Source: Betaproteobacteria bacterium (GTDB lineage Bacteria > Pseudomonadota > Gammaproteobacteria > Burkholderiales > SG8-41). From it: 64,000 nt of DNA. The stretch is from contig JACPTK010000087.1 in assembly GCA_016192825.1 (NCBI GenBank), positions 1-64,000 on the forward strand. The letters run 5' to 3'. Below the pieces are notes generated by a model. That model worked only from the letters and a program-made list of their open reading frames with translations, searched no databases and had not been told where the DNA came from. The position numbers and the translations under genes are program-made. The stretch's first letter is position 1. Every line of letters begins with the position of its first letter. Positions 52,249-61,524 of the stretch are shown piece after piece.

Positions 52249-52875
52249 TCAAGGCCGCCGGTAGGTTGCCTTGAATTCCCGCTCGAGCTCGGCCCACATC
52301 TTGTCCAGCCCCATCCGGACGGCGGTCGGCGGGAGGTACTCCCTGCGGGGGAAGCCGGACCGCGGCGGCGCGACTTCCCGCATGCGTGCCGTAAACGAAA
52401 TCGCCGTGCCCGACGGCACCTTGACCACCGTCCCGCCGATCACCGTTTGAAGGCCTTCCGGCTCGAACTTGAAGAAATGGCTATAGAGGCCGATATGGGG
52501 CCCGATGATCTCACGCGTACGCGGCAAATCCGCCTCTGCCGCTTGTCGCCACTCGGACTGGGTGAGCGGCAGCGGCGAGGACGCATAGACGTTGACGTAA
52601 CCCAGCACCGGGTCCTGCGTTTCCACGATCATTCGCAGCCGTGCCAGGCTCACGCGCACGGCGTCGTAGGCCTCGGCCCGAGTCACCGGAAAGACACGCG
52701 TGCCGTTCGCCTTGAGGATGGCTTCGTAATCCGCGCGAAAGACGGTGTTGATCGCCTTGATCGCTTCGGCAATGTCATGCGGCGGTGGCGCGCAACCCGG
52801 CGCGAAGAGAAAAAGCGCCGCGCAGCACGCGCCAAGAAAACGCCCGAGGAGTCGGTCAAGCCCTTTTGCTTTCAT
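52249..52875 (-). CDS. Uncharacterised lipoprotein
   Basis: A 208-residue protein with signal peptide and lipobox LFLFAPGC (C28). The mature part has no motif I recognise. It contains FRADYEAILKANGTRVF, a GYVNVYASSPLPLTQ stretch and a C-terminal helix DKMWAELEREFKATY. The ATG at 52875 has AGGAGGTG six bases upstream. It ends 5 bp from the convergent regulator gene and lies downstream of the Ser/Thr kinase gene, same strand, 91 bp apart, so it could share its transcript. Confidence 0.8.
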   Translation of the reverse strand: MKAKGLDRLLGRFLGACCAALFLFAPGCAPPPHDIAEAIKAINTVFRADYEAILKANGTRVFPVTRAEAYDAVRVSLARLRMIVETQDPVLGYVNVYASSPLPLTQSEWRQAAEADLPRTREIIGPHIGLYSHFFKFEPEGLQTVIGGTVVKVPSGTAISFTARMREVAPPRSGFPRREYLPPTAVRMGLDKMWAELEREFKATYRRP

Positions 52876-52966
52876 AACACCTCCTGTCGCGTTCTGCGTC
52901 CGCGACAATCCCGCCTGCGATGTGCGCATCATTGGTTCTGCCGGGCGCCGCCGCGCGCAAACTGGC

Positions 52967-54781
52967 TTACCCGCAAATCTTTGTGCCGGCCACCGTCGCA
53001 TTGGCGTGGTCGACCTGAGCGGGTTGCAACTTCTTGGTCATCGCCGTCCGACTGGCAGCTGCTGCGGCATTGCCGCAACGCACCGACAAACTGTACCAAA
53101 CATAAGCCAGAAAGGCGTCCACCGGAACGCCTCGTCCATTGGCGTACATCGCCGCCAGCCTCGCTTGCGCCGCTGCGTTGCCGCCTTCGGCAAGAGGCTT
53201 GAGCATCTTCATGGCGGTCGAAAAATCGCCGCGAGCTTCGGCAGCGATCGCCTCCTGGAGCGCATCTGGCGATCTCACCTCGCCCCGCTTCGCTTGCAGA
53301 TCTAGACGCTCTTTTTCCGCCTTCCGCGTCCTCTCGGCCTCCTGGGCCTGCCGCTGCTTCTCGGCCTCCTGCGCCAACCGTCTGTTCTCGGCTTCCTGCG
53401 CCAACCGTCTCTTCTCGGCTTCCTGTGTCTGTCGCTTCTTCGCGGCCTCCTGTGTCTGTCGCTGCTTCGCGGCCTCCTCGGCCAGCCGTTTCGCCTCGGC
53501 CGCCTGGGCCTGCCGCTGCTTTTCGGCGTCCTGCGCCAGCCGCTTCGCATCAGCTTCCTGTGCTTGCCTTTGCTTTTCGGCCTCCCGCGCCAGCCGTGCC
53601 GCTTCCGCTTCTTGAGTTTGCTTATGTTTTTCCATCAGCCCCGGTTCGGTATCGCGATCCGGCGCGCTGACGCGCAGGAATATGGCAATGGCAACCGCGC
53701 CAGCGATCGCGCCGAAGACCGCCCAGACGAATTGCATGCGCATGCCCGAAGCGCCTGAGGCGGTCACCGACGCGGGATTCGGGGAAGCGGCGCCGGGCGC
53801 TTCAGCACTTGCCGGAGGCGGCGGCGTCCGATCAACAACCGGTAGCGTTGCCGCCGGCACCGGACGCGCGACGAACTCCCCGCCCTTCAGCTCCCTGCGC
53901 CACTCGGCAATGCTTTGCGGGCGGTCTTTTTCGGCGAACGCGAGCGCGTGGTCCACTGCCGCAAGCAGGCCGCCCGAGTAGCGGCCGCTGCCGACCGTCG
54001 CGGCGGGAACGAGCATTTCGCGCGTGCTGCCGAGGATGCCCTTGCTGCGGCTGATCGCGTCGAGCGGGGCCGTTCCGGCGATCACGCGATAGCACGTCGC
54101 GGCGAGGCCGTAGATGTCGGTCCACGGGCCCTGATTTTCCGAACTGCTGTGATACTGCTCGAACGGCGCGTAACCGGGGGCGACCAGGATCGTCAACGTG
54201 TGGGCCTTCCCGAGCGAGTGGCGCGCCGATCCGAAGTCGAGCAGCACGGGACTGCCGTCCGCGCGGATATGAATGTTGTCCGGCTTGATGTCGCGGTGGA
54301 TGAACCCGGCGTTGTGCACGAGTTCCAGGCCGTCGAGGATCGGCAGCAGGATACGGAGCAGGTCTTTTTCGGGGAGCGTCCCGCGCCGCTCGAGCACCGC
54401 GGCGAGGTTATCGCCTTCCTCGAACCGCATCACCATGTAGGCGGTGCCGTTGAACTCGAACACCGAATGCACGCGCACGATGTTCGGGTGGTCGAAACGC
54501 GCCAGCGTGCGCGCTTCCTGTATGAATCGCTCGAGCCCCCACCGGTAACGCTCGCGCTGCCCGTCGCCCCGTGACTGCACGACGCCGTCCGCCCGGCGCG
54601 CGGCGACTTCCACCGGCAGGTACTCCTTGATGGCGACGAGCTGGTCGAGGTTCGTGTCGCGCGCGAGATAGGTGATGCCGAACCCGCCCTGGCCCAGCAC
54701 CCGCTCGACCGTAAACCAGTGCATGCGGTACTGCCGCGGCAGCGCGTCGGGATAGGCCTGGTCGGTTACCGCGTCAGTCAT
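52967..54781 (-). CDS. Transmembrane Ser/Thr protein kinase with coiled coil and Sel1-like tail
   Basis: A 604-residue Hanks-type kinase. Gly loop GQGGFG at 30-35, Lys at 52, HRDIKPDN from 161, DFG at 181-183. After a Pro/Ala-rich linker, one membrane helix spans about 349-370. Residues 384-505 form a strongly heptadic Ala/Glu/Gln/Arg-rich coiled coil built from repeats like RLAREAEKQRQAQEA. The end (about 505-600) has Sel1-like helices (ARGDFSTAMKMLKPLAEGGN, ARLAAMYANGRGVP). The likely topology is kinase in the cytosol and the coiled coil plus Sel1 region in the periplasm. Confidence 0.9.
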   Translation of the reverse strand: MTDAVTDQAYPDALPRQYRMHWFTVERVLGQGGFGITYLARDTNLDQLVAIKEYLPVEVAARRADGVVQSRGDGQRERYRWGLERFIQEARTLARFDHPNIVRVHSVFEFNGTAYMVMRFEEGDNLAAVLERRGTLPEKDLLRILLPILDGLELVHNAGFIHRDIKPDNIHIRADGSPVLLDFGSARHSLGKAHTLTILVAPGYAPFEQYHSSSENQGPWTDIYGLAATCYRVIAGTAPLDAISRSKGILGSTREMLVPAATVGSGRYSGGLLAAVDHALAFAEKDRPQSIAEWRRELKGGEFVARPVPAATLPVVDRTPPPPASAEAPGAASPNPASVTASGASGMRMQFVWAVFGAIAGAVAIAIFLRVSAPDRDTEPGLMEKHKQTQEAEAARLAREAEKQRQAQEADAKRLAQDAEKQRQAQAAEAKRLAEEAAKQRQTQEAAKKRQTQEAEKRRLAQEAENRRLAQEAEKQRQAQEAERTRKAEKERLDLQAKRGEVRSPDALQEAIAAEARGDFSTAMKMLKPLAEGGNAAAQARLAAMYANGRGVPVDAFLAYVWYSLSVRCGNAAAAASRTAMTKKLQPAQVDHANATVAGTKICG

Positions 54782-54943
54782 GTGCGAAACACTCGGATCA
54801 GAAACGCATATTGTCGAATGCGATCATGCATTTATCATACAACAGATCACCCCGCGCCGAGCGCCAACCGCCAGCGCGCTCCGACTGGCGTCCGGCCCGT
54901 CGCTGCTCCCCGCCATCCCCGTGCCGCTGCCCCACGCGTAAGC

Positions 54944-54993
54944 GATCCGTAATCAACCGGTGACCCATCTGAAAGCCGGGCCCGCGCATTCTG
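54944..54993 (+). promoter_or_regulatory. Direct-repeat regulatory motif A
   Basis: GTAA (54949) and GTGA (54960) half-sites 11 bp apart within a 28-bp block ending CATCTG, then 14 bp, then GCATTCTG (54986-54993) in -10 position. The same block with the same spacing occurs at 62878 and, less perfectly, at 60679. It sits about 85-130 bp upstream of the 55076/55439 start codons. Confidence 0.6.
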
Positions 54994-55075
54994 GGTGCGC
55001 GATCCGGCTGGCGCAGTGCGTCAACACTTGCTCCTGCATCCAGCCGCCCTGGCGAATGAACGGAGGAGCGCAACG

Positions 55076-55438
55076 ATGAACAGCATACCTGCATCGGACA
55101 GTACCGCCCTCGGCGCAGGCCGCGCGCTGCTTCCGCTATGGACGGCACGCTGGCGCATGAGCGATGTGCGTGCCCTGCCCTGCTCCAAGTGGTGCGCCTA
55201 TGCGCTGGTGGTGATCGTGCCGGGTTCTCTTGCGATCGTCGCGTTGCTATGGCTGGTCAGGCGACTCGCCCCGCTTATCGAAACCGGACGGCGATGGCAG
55301 GCCGCCCGCACAACTCCGGATTCGCATCGATCGGCCGGCAACGCGAGGCCTGACACGCGTCAGGCATGTGTAAGCGAAATGCAAACCATGCATAACCCGC
55401 GGCGGACGACGATACACAACATGTCAGGCGGAGGAGAC
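55076..55438 (+). other. Small membrane-protein ORF reading into TatT
   Basis: ATG at 55076 with a good ribosome site (CGGAGGAG) opens a frame with one clear helix (KWCAYALVVIVPGSLAIVAL then LWLVRR). The frame has no stop before 55439, where the TatT lipoprotein starts in the same frame. So it is either a fused N-terminal extension, or a small protein whose stop was lost by an indel. I cannot tell which from sequence alone. Confidence 0.5.
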
Positions 55439-56398
55439 ATGTCCCGGCACGAAACGATCGAAACAGGAAACGCGCGCGGCGCGCTTTCCCGGCAGGTCCG
55501 GGCTTGCGCCGTTGCGTTGATGTTGTGCTTCGCCACGGCCGGCTGCTCGGTCCGCAACCTGGCACTGAACCAGGTCGGCGACGCGCTCGCTGCCAGCGGC
55601 TCGGGATTCGGCTCCGACGACGACGTGGAGCTGATCGGCGCCGCCGCGCCGTTCAGCCTGAAGCTGATGGAGGGCGTTCTCGCGGAAAACCCGGCGCACC
55701 GCGGGCTGCTGCTCGCCGTTTCGCGGGGATTCGTCCAGTACGCCTATGCCTTCGTGGAGTTGAAGGCCGACGAGATCGAAGATTCCGACGTGCGGGCCGC
55801 GTATGCCAAGCGGGAGCGCGCGCGTCGCCTGTATCTGCGCGCCCGCGACTACGGATTGCGCGCCCTCGAAACCACGCTGCCGGGCCTGGGCAAGGCGATC
55901 AAAGTCGACCCTGCGGACGCGGTCGCGAAAGCTACGGATCGGGACACCGCCCTGCTCTACTGGACCGGCGTGGCGTGGGCCGCGGCGATTTCGCAGTCGA
56001 AGGACGATCCGTTCCTGGTGGCGGACCTGCCGGCGGTGGAAGCGCTGGTGCGCCGCGCGCTCGCGCTGGACGAGGCCTACGACCACGGCGCCATCCACGT
56101 CTTCCTCGTCAGCTACGAGATGAGCCGCGCCGGCCTCGTCGCCGATGCCCCCGCGCGGGCGCGCCGGCATTTCGACCGCGCTGTGGAACTCACCGGCGGA
56201 CAGCACGCCGCGCCGTACGTGACCCTCGCCGAGGCTGTCAGCATCGCGGAGCGCAACCGCGGCGAGTTCGAGAGCCTGCTGCAACACGCTCTCAAGCTCG
56301 ACGCATCCGCGAAGCCCGAATGGCGGCTGGTGAACAGCGTGATGCAGCGCCGCGCGCGCTGGCTGCTCGGCCGCGCCGACCGACTTTTCGCCGACTGA
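55439..56398 (+). CDS. TRAP-transporter-associated lipoprotein, TatT family
   Basis: A 319-residue lipoprotein. The signal peptide ends ATAGC (C36). The rest is alpha-helical TPR-like: AAPFSLKLMEGVLAENPAHRGLLLAVSRGF, YWTGVAWAAAISQSKDD, HVFLVSYEMSRAG. TatT proteins are found with certain TRAP transporters and are thought to present ligand to the binding protein. The ATG at 55439 has GGAGGAG upstream. The TRAP binding-protein gene follows 11 bp later. Confidence 0.85.
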   Translation: MSRHETIETGNARGALSRQVRACAVALMLCFATAGCSVRNLALNQVGDALAASGSGFGSDDDVELIGAAAPFSLKLMEGVLAENPAHRGLLLAVSRGFVQYAYAFVELKADEIEDSDVRAAYAKRERARRLYLRARDYGLRALETTLPGLGKAIKVDPADAVAKATDRDTALLYWTGVAWAAAISQSKDDPFLVADLPAVEALVRRALALDEAYDHGAIHVFLVSYEMSRAGLVADAPARARRHFDRAVELTGGQHAAPYVTLAEAVSIAERNRGEFESLLQHALKLDASAKPEWRLVNSVMQRRARWLLGRADRLFAD

Positions 56399-56409
56399 AG
56401 GGAGCTTCC

Positions 56410-57210
56410 ATGAGCATCCGAATCCGCACCCTGTTGACGCGACGCCTCGCCGCCGCCGCGCTGGCATTCGCGGCCAGCGCCGCCATGGGCGCCGACGTCA
56501 CGCTCAAGATCGCGACCGTGGCGCCCAAAGGCTCGGCCTACCACCGCGTACTGCAGGACATGGGCGAAAAGTGGAAGGCCGCGGAGGGTCCCGGCGCGCG
56601 CTTTATCGTCTACACCGACAGCGCCCAGGGCCCCGAAGCGGAGACGGTGAGGCGCATGCGTGTGGGGCAGTTGCAGGCCTCGATGCTGAGCGTCGTGGGA
56701 CTGAGCGAGATCGACGATTCCGTCTCCGCGCTCCAGAAGATCCCGCTGATGTTCCGCTCCTGGGACGAGGTCGATCACGTGCGGGAGCAAATGCGCCCCG
56801 ATCTCGAGCAGCGGCTGCGCGCGAAGGGTTTCGTGGTGCTGTTCTGGGGCGAAGGCGGTTTCGTCCAGTTCTTCTCCAAGGCCCCCTACACGATGCCCGA
56901 GCAGTACAAGGCGGTGATGAGCGCGAAAAGCTGGGACGCGTTGAGCCCGGCCGGCCGCGCCGCACTGACCCGGGCCGCCGCGGAGGCGGGCGAGACGCTG
57001 CGCGCCCAACGCGGCACGCGTGACGATGAAATCATCAAGGCCATGGAAGGCCGCGGGCTCAAGGTGCTTGCGATGACGCCGGAAGTGGAACGCGCGTGGC
57101 GGGACCTTGCGCAGGCCTCCTGGCCGAAAGTGCGCGGGAGCATGGTCCCCGCGGAGATGTTCGACCGCGTCGAGCGCCTGCTGGCCGAATACCACGGAGG
57201 CGGGAAATGA
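56410..57210 (+). CDS. TRAP transporter substrate-binding protein DctP, internally shortened
   Basis: A 266-residue periplasmic protein with signal peptide (AAALAFAASAAMGA). DVTLKIATVAPKGSAYHRVL and the GGFVQFFSKAP stretch are of the DctP family. Family members usually have 320-340 residues. Here the text passes directly from FFSKAPYTMPE to QYKAVMSAKSWDALSPAGRA, so the central part of about 65 residues appears to be missing in frame. The protein may therefore be non-functional. It overlaps the next ORF by ATGA. Confidence 0.75.
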   Translation: MSIRIRTLLTRRLAAAALAFAASAAMGADVTLKIATVAPKGSAYHRVLQDMGEKWKAAEGPGARFIVYTDSAQGPEAETVRRMRVGQLQASMLSVVGLSEIDDSVSALQKIPLMFRSWDEVDHVREQMRPDLEQRLRAKGFVVLFWGEGGFVQFFSKAPYTMPEQYKAVMSAKSWDALSPAGRAALTRAAAEAGETLRAQRGTRDDEIIKAMEGRGLKVLAMTPEVERAWRDLAQASWPKVRGSMVPAEMFDRVERLLAEYHGGGK

Positions 57211-57584
57211 TCCCGCGGGCGACCACCGTGCACGCGATGTCGGCCGGCTTCGCGCACGCTCCCTCGGCGCCGCGGCCCGGCTTCCTGATCGCCGCCGAGA
57301 ACGCCGTCCTCTCGCTCACGTTCGCGCTGTTGGCGGGCTTGCCGCTCGCCGAGATGCCGCTGCGCGCGGCGGCGCGCGGCGGCTTCCAAGGGTCGTCCGC
57401 GCTGGTGCAGCACCTCACGATGGCGATCGGCATGCTGGGCGCCGCGGCCGCCGCCAGGTTGCTGGGCTGCTCGGCAGCCGCCGCGGTGAGCGCCCTGCTC
57501 TGCTACGCCAGCTTCCAGCTGGTCGATAACGAGCGCGCCGCGAGCCGGATTCTGCTTATGGTGTCACGTTGTGGTCATCGTTGA
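57207..57584 (+). pseudogene. Truncated TRAP transporter permease (DctQ part)
   Basis: It starts with ATG overlapping the DctP stop codon. About 110 residues of DctQ-like sequence (LIAAENAVLSLTFALLAGLP, SSALVQHLTMAIGMLGAAAA) are readable. The frame then enters AT-richer foreign sequence near 57550 and stops. The DctQ end and all of the DctM permease are missing. Confidence 0.75.
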
Positions 57585-58233
57585 ACATTGCTACCCGCGC
57601 CCAAGCCCAAACAGCTAGTAGAAGCACACCCAAAGAAATTACGGCAAACACCCAACGGCCTAACTTGTCAACAACAGGACGGGCTTCAAGCGGAACCAGG
57701 TCGAGCGTCGATACAACGTCAAACCCCTTTGTCGAAGCAAACCACAAAGACAGCAAGTAAATCACCATGCACGAGAATACAACACAGAAATCTAGCACTT
57801 TGTGGCACCGGAACCGGTTACCAAGCAAGCCAACGGCATAGACGCCAGCCAGCGTTCCACTGTAAAAGCTAAATGGCGCACCCCGCCCGTCTGTCGCAAT
57901 TCGACGTCGCAAGAGAATTTCAAGAGTTGCCAAGTACTTTCTGTGAGCCCAAAGTTCGATGTGCAGATACGCCCACCCGGCAGCCCAAGAATCAATAAGA
58001 AGCGTAAACACTATTGCAAGCATCGCGACTATATTGGCGTCTATATCCTGGGCATTGATCAACACGCCGCCAATGGCCCCTATGGCAATTATGATCAGGA
58101 CCAGACACTTGACATACGCCTCGTATATCTGCCGCTGCATGCTGTGAAGCGTTTCATATTCGACGAGTATGGCATTCAGGTCATGTCCTTCTGAACCTAT
58201 CGGTTCTGCCGGACCTCTGGTTGGAGTCTCCAT
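57556..58233 (-). CDS. Uncharacterised four-helix membrane protein on inserted DNA
   Basis: A 225-residue protein on visibly AT-richer DNA, opposite in strand to its neighbours. Four likely helices: LVLIIIAIGAIGGVLIN (about 45-61), NIVAMLAIVFTLLIDSWAAG (about 68-90), LDFCVVFSCMVIYLLSLWFA (about 150-170), WVFAVISLGVLLLAVWAWAR (about 195-215). N-terminal residues 20-40 form an amphipathic helix (LNAILVEYETLHSMQRQIYE). I do not recognise the family. Layout resembles small membrane effector proteins of the SLATT kind, but this is only a resemblance. Confidence 0.75.
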   Translation of the reverse strand: METPTRGPAEPIGSEGHDLNAILVEYETLHSMQRQIYEAYVKCLVLIIIAIGAIGGVLINAQDIDANIVAMLAIVFTLLIDSWAAGWAYLHIELWAHRKYLATLEILLRRRIATDGRGAPFSFYSGTLAGVYAVGLLGNRFRCHKVLDFCVVFSCMVIYLLSLWFASTKGFDVVSTLDLVPLEARPVVDKLGRWVFAVISLGVLLLAVWAWARVAMFNDDHNVTP

Positions 58234-58386
58234 TGTCGGTCATACTCACTTCTGTTGAGGTATCTGCAGCATGCCACCAGACACGACTGCACACAACCAC
58301 AGCAGACTAAACCACTCCGTAAGAGGATCTGCACCCTTATGCCGGTTTCGTTGGCCGGCGGTTCGGCCAGAGACGCCCGAAACTAT

Positions 58387-59466
58387 ATGTTCGCTCCCAG
58401 TACCGGACCAGAGCGCATCGGCGGGCTGGCGATCACGGGCTACGGCAAGGACCTGCTGAAGGACATCGTCGGCGCCGACGTGGCGCTCGTGGAAACCGTC
58501 GCGCACGCCACCGCCGCCCTGCACTTCTTTCCCGACGCCGACGTGATCTGCGACGTGGGCGGCTGCGACGTGAAGATCATGCTGCTGCGCCTCGGAACGG
58601 TGTCCGACTTCCGCTTGAACTCGCAGTGCTCCTCGGGCAACGGCGCGTTCCTGCAGGGCGTGGCCGAACGCTACGCGATCCCGCTCGAAGAGTACGCCGA
58701 CAACGCGTTCAAGGCGCGCTCGATCCCGACGCTGGCGATGGGCTGCGGCGTGTTCCTGCAGTCGGACATCGTGAACCAGCAGCGCAAGGGCTGGTCGTCG
58801 GAGGAGATCATGGCCTCGCTCGCCGCGGTGCTGCCGCTCAACGTCTGGGTTTACGCGGGACAGCTCCAGAACCTCGCGGCGGCCGGCAGGAAGTTCGTGC
58901 TGCAGGGGGGCACGCACCGCAATCTCGCCGTCGTGAAAGCGCAGGTGGATTTCATCACCGGCAAGGTGCCGAACGCGGAAATCATGGTCCACCCCCACCC
59001 CGGCGAGGCGGGCGCGATCGGCGCCGCGCTGTGCGCGCTCGACTCGTCGGCCGATGGCAAGCCGAGCCGCTTCCGCGGCTTCGACACCATCGAGGCGCTG
59101 CAGTACCAGAGCGCCACCAACGAGCACACCACCTGCCGCTGGTGCCCGGTGTCGTGCCGGCGCACGTTCATCGACGTGGTGCTGCCCGGCGCGAAAGGCC
59201 GGCCGTGGAGCAAGGTCCCGCTCGCCGAAGGCTGGGAGCGGGTGATCAGCGGCAACTCGTGCCCGAAGGGCCTGCTCGAGGATGCCAACGAGATGCGGAT
59301 CGTGAAAGCCCAGATGGAGGAGGTGAAGCGTGTTCATCCCAATGTTGCGGAAATGGTACGCGAGGACGCCTTCCGTCACGCCCGAGTACCGGGCGAAGCT
59401 GCGGATCGGGATTCCGAAAGTGCTGAACATGTGGTCGACCCACCAGTTCTGGGTCGCCCTGTTTGA
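58387..59466 (+). pseudogene. N-terminally truncated BadF/BcrA-type CoA-dehydratase activase
   Basis: Homology to ASKHA-fold activases of 2-hydroxyacyl-CoA dehydratases starts at about 58420 (ITGYGKDLLKDIVGADVALV then ETVAHATAALHF), continues through DVGGCDVKIMLL, NSQCSSGNGAFLQ (Fe-S Cys), GCGVFLQSDIVNQQRKG and FVLQGGTHRNLA. The N-terminal half is missing; upstream is the inserted DNA. The C-terminus has TTCRWCPVSCRRTF. The next ORF starts inside it in another frame. Confidence 0.75.
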
Positions 59467-60559
59467 AGCGCTCGGCGTCGAGCCGCGGAAGATCGTCTTT
59501 TCCTCCGACACCTCGGAGGAACAGGGCCGCCAGTTCGCCAAGGGCCGCGGCACGGTGGACTGCTGCTATCCCGTGAAGTGCATATCCGGCCACTACGGCG
59601 AGCTCTTGGCGCGCGACAAGCACCGGAAAATCGACGTGCTGTTCTCGCCGATGATCTACTCGCTGCCCTCGTTCATGAAGGGACACGTTCTCGACACGCT
59701 GGCGTGCCCGCGCGTGATGGCCGCGCCCGAGAACATCAAGGCGGGCTTTCTCAAGGAGAAGGACGCCTTCGCCGACCGCGGCATCCGCTACGTGACACCG
59801 CTGGCGTCGCTCGGCGACCCGCCGCTGGTGCCGAAGCAGCTCCATCCCGCGCTCAAGGAAATCTTTTCCGAGCTCACCTTCGAGGAAACGAAAAATGCGG
59901 TGCGCAAAGGGTTCGAGGCGCTCGAAGGTTTCAATTCCCGGGCGCGCAGGCGCGGGCGGGCCATCCTCGAAGAGTGTGCCGCCGGGAACAAGCCGTGCCT
60001 CCTCGTCATCGCGCGGCCCTATCACATGGACCCGGGCATCGGCCATGAAATCGAGATCGACCTCCAGGCCTACGGCTATCCCGTGCTGTGGACCCAGTAC
60101 TTCCCGACGGACCCGGACCTGCTCGAGTGGATCTTCGCGCGCGACCTGAAAGCGGGCCACATCCGCTCGCCCTTCGACATTTCCGACGTGTGGCCATCCT
60201 CCTACAGTTCCAATACCAACGAGACGTTGTGGGGCGCAAAAGTCGCCGCGCGCGTGCCGTGGATCGCGGGCGTCATCCGGCTCGCGAGCTACGAGTGCGG
60301 CATGGACCAGCCGACCTACAGCCCGGTGCAGCAGATCGTCGAGCGCTCGGGCACCCTCTTCTTCTCGTTCCAGGAGCTCGACTCCACCAAGCCCGCCGGC
60401 TCGGTCAAGATCCGCGTCGAGACCATCGCGCACTATCTCCAGAAGTACGCCAAGGAGATCATCGCGCGGAAAAAAGCCGCCGCGGCGCCCGGCTGTCCGC
60501 TTGTCGGGAAACCAGTGAACCTGCAGACCTCAGCGCCGGCACCCGTCGCCGCGATCTAG
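59330..60559 (+). CDS. CoA-activase-associated protein (DUF2229 / HgdB-like)
   Basis: A 409-residue protein with the DUF2229 start (RIGIPKVLNMWSTHQFWVAL, FSSDTSEEQGRQF, GTVDCCYPVKCISGHYGELL), which carries Cys residues for an Fe-S cluster, and YSLPSFMKGHVLDTLACPRV. In many bacteria it is joined to the activase as one large protein. Here it begins with GTG at 59330 in a different frame and overlaps the previous ORF by 137 bp. Either a frameshift split one gene or the two are coupled. With the activase truncated, function is doubtful. Confidence 0.8.
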   Translation: MFIPMLRKWYARTPSVTPEYRAKLRIGIPKVLNMWSTHQFWVALFEALGVEPRKIVFSSDTSEEQGRQFAKGRGTVDCCYPVKCISGHYGELLARDKHRKIDVLFSPMIYSLPSFMKGHVLDTLACPRVMAAPENIKAGFLKEKDAFADRGIRYVTPLASLGDPPLVPKQLHPALKEIFSELTFEETKNAVRKGFEALEGFNSRARRRGRAILEECAAGNKPCLLVIARPYHMDPGIGHEIEIDLQAYGYPVLWTQYFPTDPDLLEWIFARDLKAGHIRSPFDISDVWPSSYSSNTNETLWGAKVAARVPWIAGVIRLASYECGMDQPTYSPVQQIVERSGTLFFSFQELDSTKPAGSVKIRVETIAHYLQKYAKEIIARKKAAAAPGCPLVGKPVNLQTSAPAPVAAI

Positions 60560-60678
60560 CACTCCACACCGACTCCTTCCTTCCACCGGACGCGCGTCGC
60601 CATCGTGCGAATCGCGCTCCGGGTGGCGTCGCTCGCCCCGCGTATCCAGATCCATTGCAGCGCGCCACCGCTGTACGT

Positions 60679-60728
60679 GATCGGTAATCCAACCGTAAGT
60701 CATCTGCCACCTGCCGCGTGACATCGTA
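60679..60728 (+). promoter_or_regulatory. Direct-repeat regulatory motif B
   Basis: GTAA at 60684 and 60695 (11 bp apart) in a 28-bp block ending CATCTG (60706), then 14 bp and ACATCGTA in -10 position. It is about 95-145 bp upstream of the 60823 start. Confidence 0.5.
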
Positions 60729-60822
60729 ACGCCGCGTGAGCAATGGCCCTCGAGCGCAGCCGACCGGCTGAATCGTTCACGTTGAAGAAGATCAATTCCA
60801 TCGACAGCCAAGGAGCGGAGCC

Positions 60823-61056
60823 ATGATCATGGACAAACAAGTCGAGCCTTCGGAATTCGGAGCGGAATCGCTGGCCGTCCGGTCGGCGCAGAGTATCGTG
60901 CGGCACGGCCTGAAGCTCCTCAACCAGTTCGAGGTCTCCGCGTCGTACGCCCTGGGCGGCCTCGCCGGCGGCCAGGACGAGGCCCGGATGGGATGGCTCT
61001 ACGAGGAATTCGCGAAGCTGACCCTCAAGGAGCTCACCGGGGACGACCGGGATTAG
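60823..61056 (+). CDS. Small uncharacterised protein
   Basis: A 77-residue acidic protein, mostly helical, without membrane segment or motif that I recognise (KQVEPSEFGAESLAVRSAQS, then LYEEFAKLTLKELTGDDRD). The ribosome site AAGGAGCGGAG precedes ATG (a second ATG follows two codons later). It is preceded by motif B, which it shares with the TatT locus and the YiiX-like gene, suggesting co-regulation. Confidence 0.7.
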   Translation: MIMDKQVEPSEFGAESLAVRSAQSIVRHGLKLLNQFEVSASYALGGLAGGQDEARMGWLYEEFAKLTLKELTGDDRD

Positions 61057-61159
61057 GACAAGCGGACATCACGGGCGAAATGAATTCTGCCATCTTTTCT
61101 CTGGCTGTCCGGAACATTCCGTTTCCGTGCATCCCAAGAGGCGGGCTTCAGGTGAGCTA

Positions 61160-61498
61160 ATGTGCGTCATGCGTTGGGTGCATACCATGACAAACCAGAT
61201 CATCGCGGTGCTGCTCGCGATCTCGCTCGCGGCTTGCTCGAGCGCTCCGCGACTTCCCCCGACGCAGCCGTCGAACGCGCCTCACGCGGCCACCTCGTCT
61301 TCGGCTGAGGCAAGAGAAGATGCAGCGACAAGACAAGAACCGGCTCAGACAGCCGAAAGCGCCCAGCAGCGCCCGGACGCGGTCGGGGAAAATAGATCGC
61401 ACCTAGCCGAGATCGGCAAGGGCCTCGTGTTGGTCGCCCTCATCGCCCTTCTGGTATGGATGCATTACTACTGGGCATACGCCCCATACGCCCGGTGA
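61160..61498 (+). CDS. Small lipoprotein with C-terminal membrane helix
   Basis: A 112-residue protein. The signal peptide ends ISLAAC (lipobox), followed by a Pro/Ser/Ala-rich stretch and a C-terminal hydrophobic helix (GKGLVLVALIALLVWMHYYW). The ATG at 61160 has AGGTGAG upstream; ATG 61187 (MTNQIIAVLLAI) is an alternative start. No family recognised. Confidence 0.65.
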   Translation: MCVMRWVHTMTNQIIAVLLAISLAACSSAPRLPPTQPSNAPHAATSSSAEAREDAATRQEPAQTAESAQQRPDAVGENRSHLAEIGKGLVLVALIALLVWMHYYWAYAPYAR

Positions 61499-61524
61499 AG
61501 CACGATGCCCGAAAGGAGATCGCA

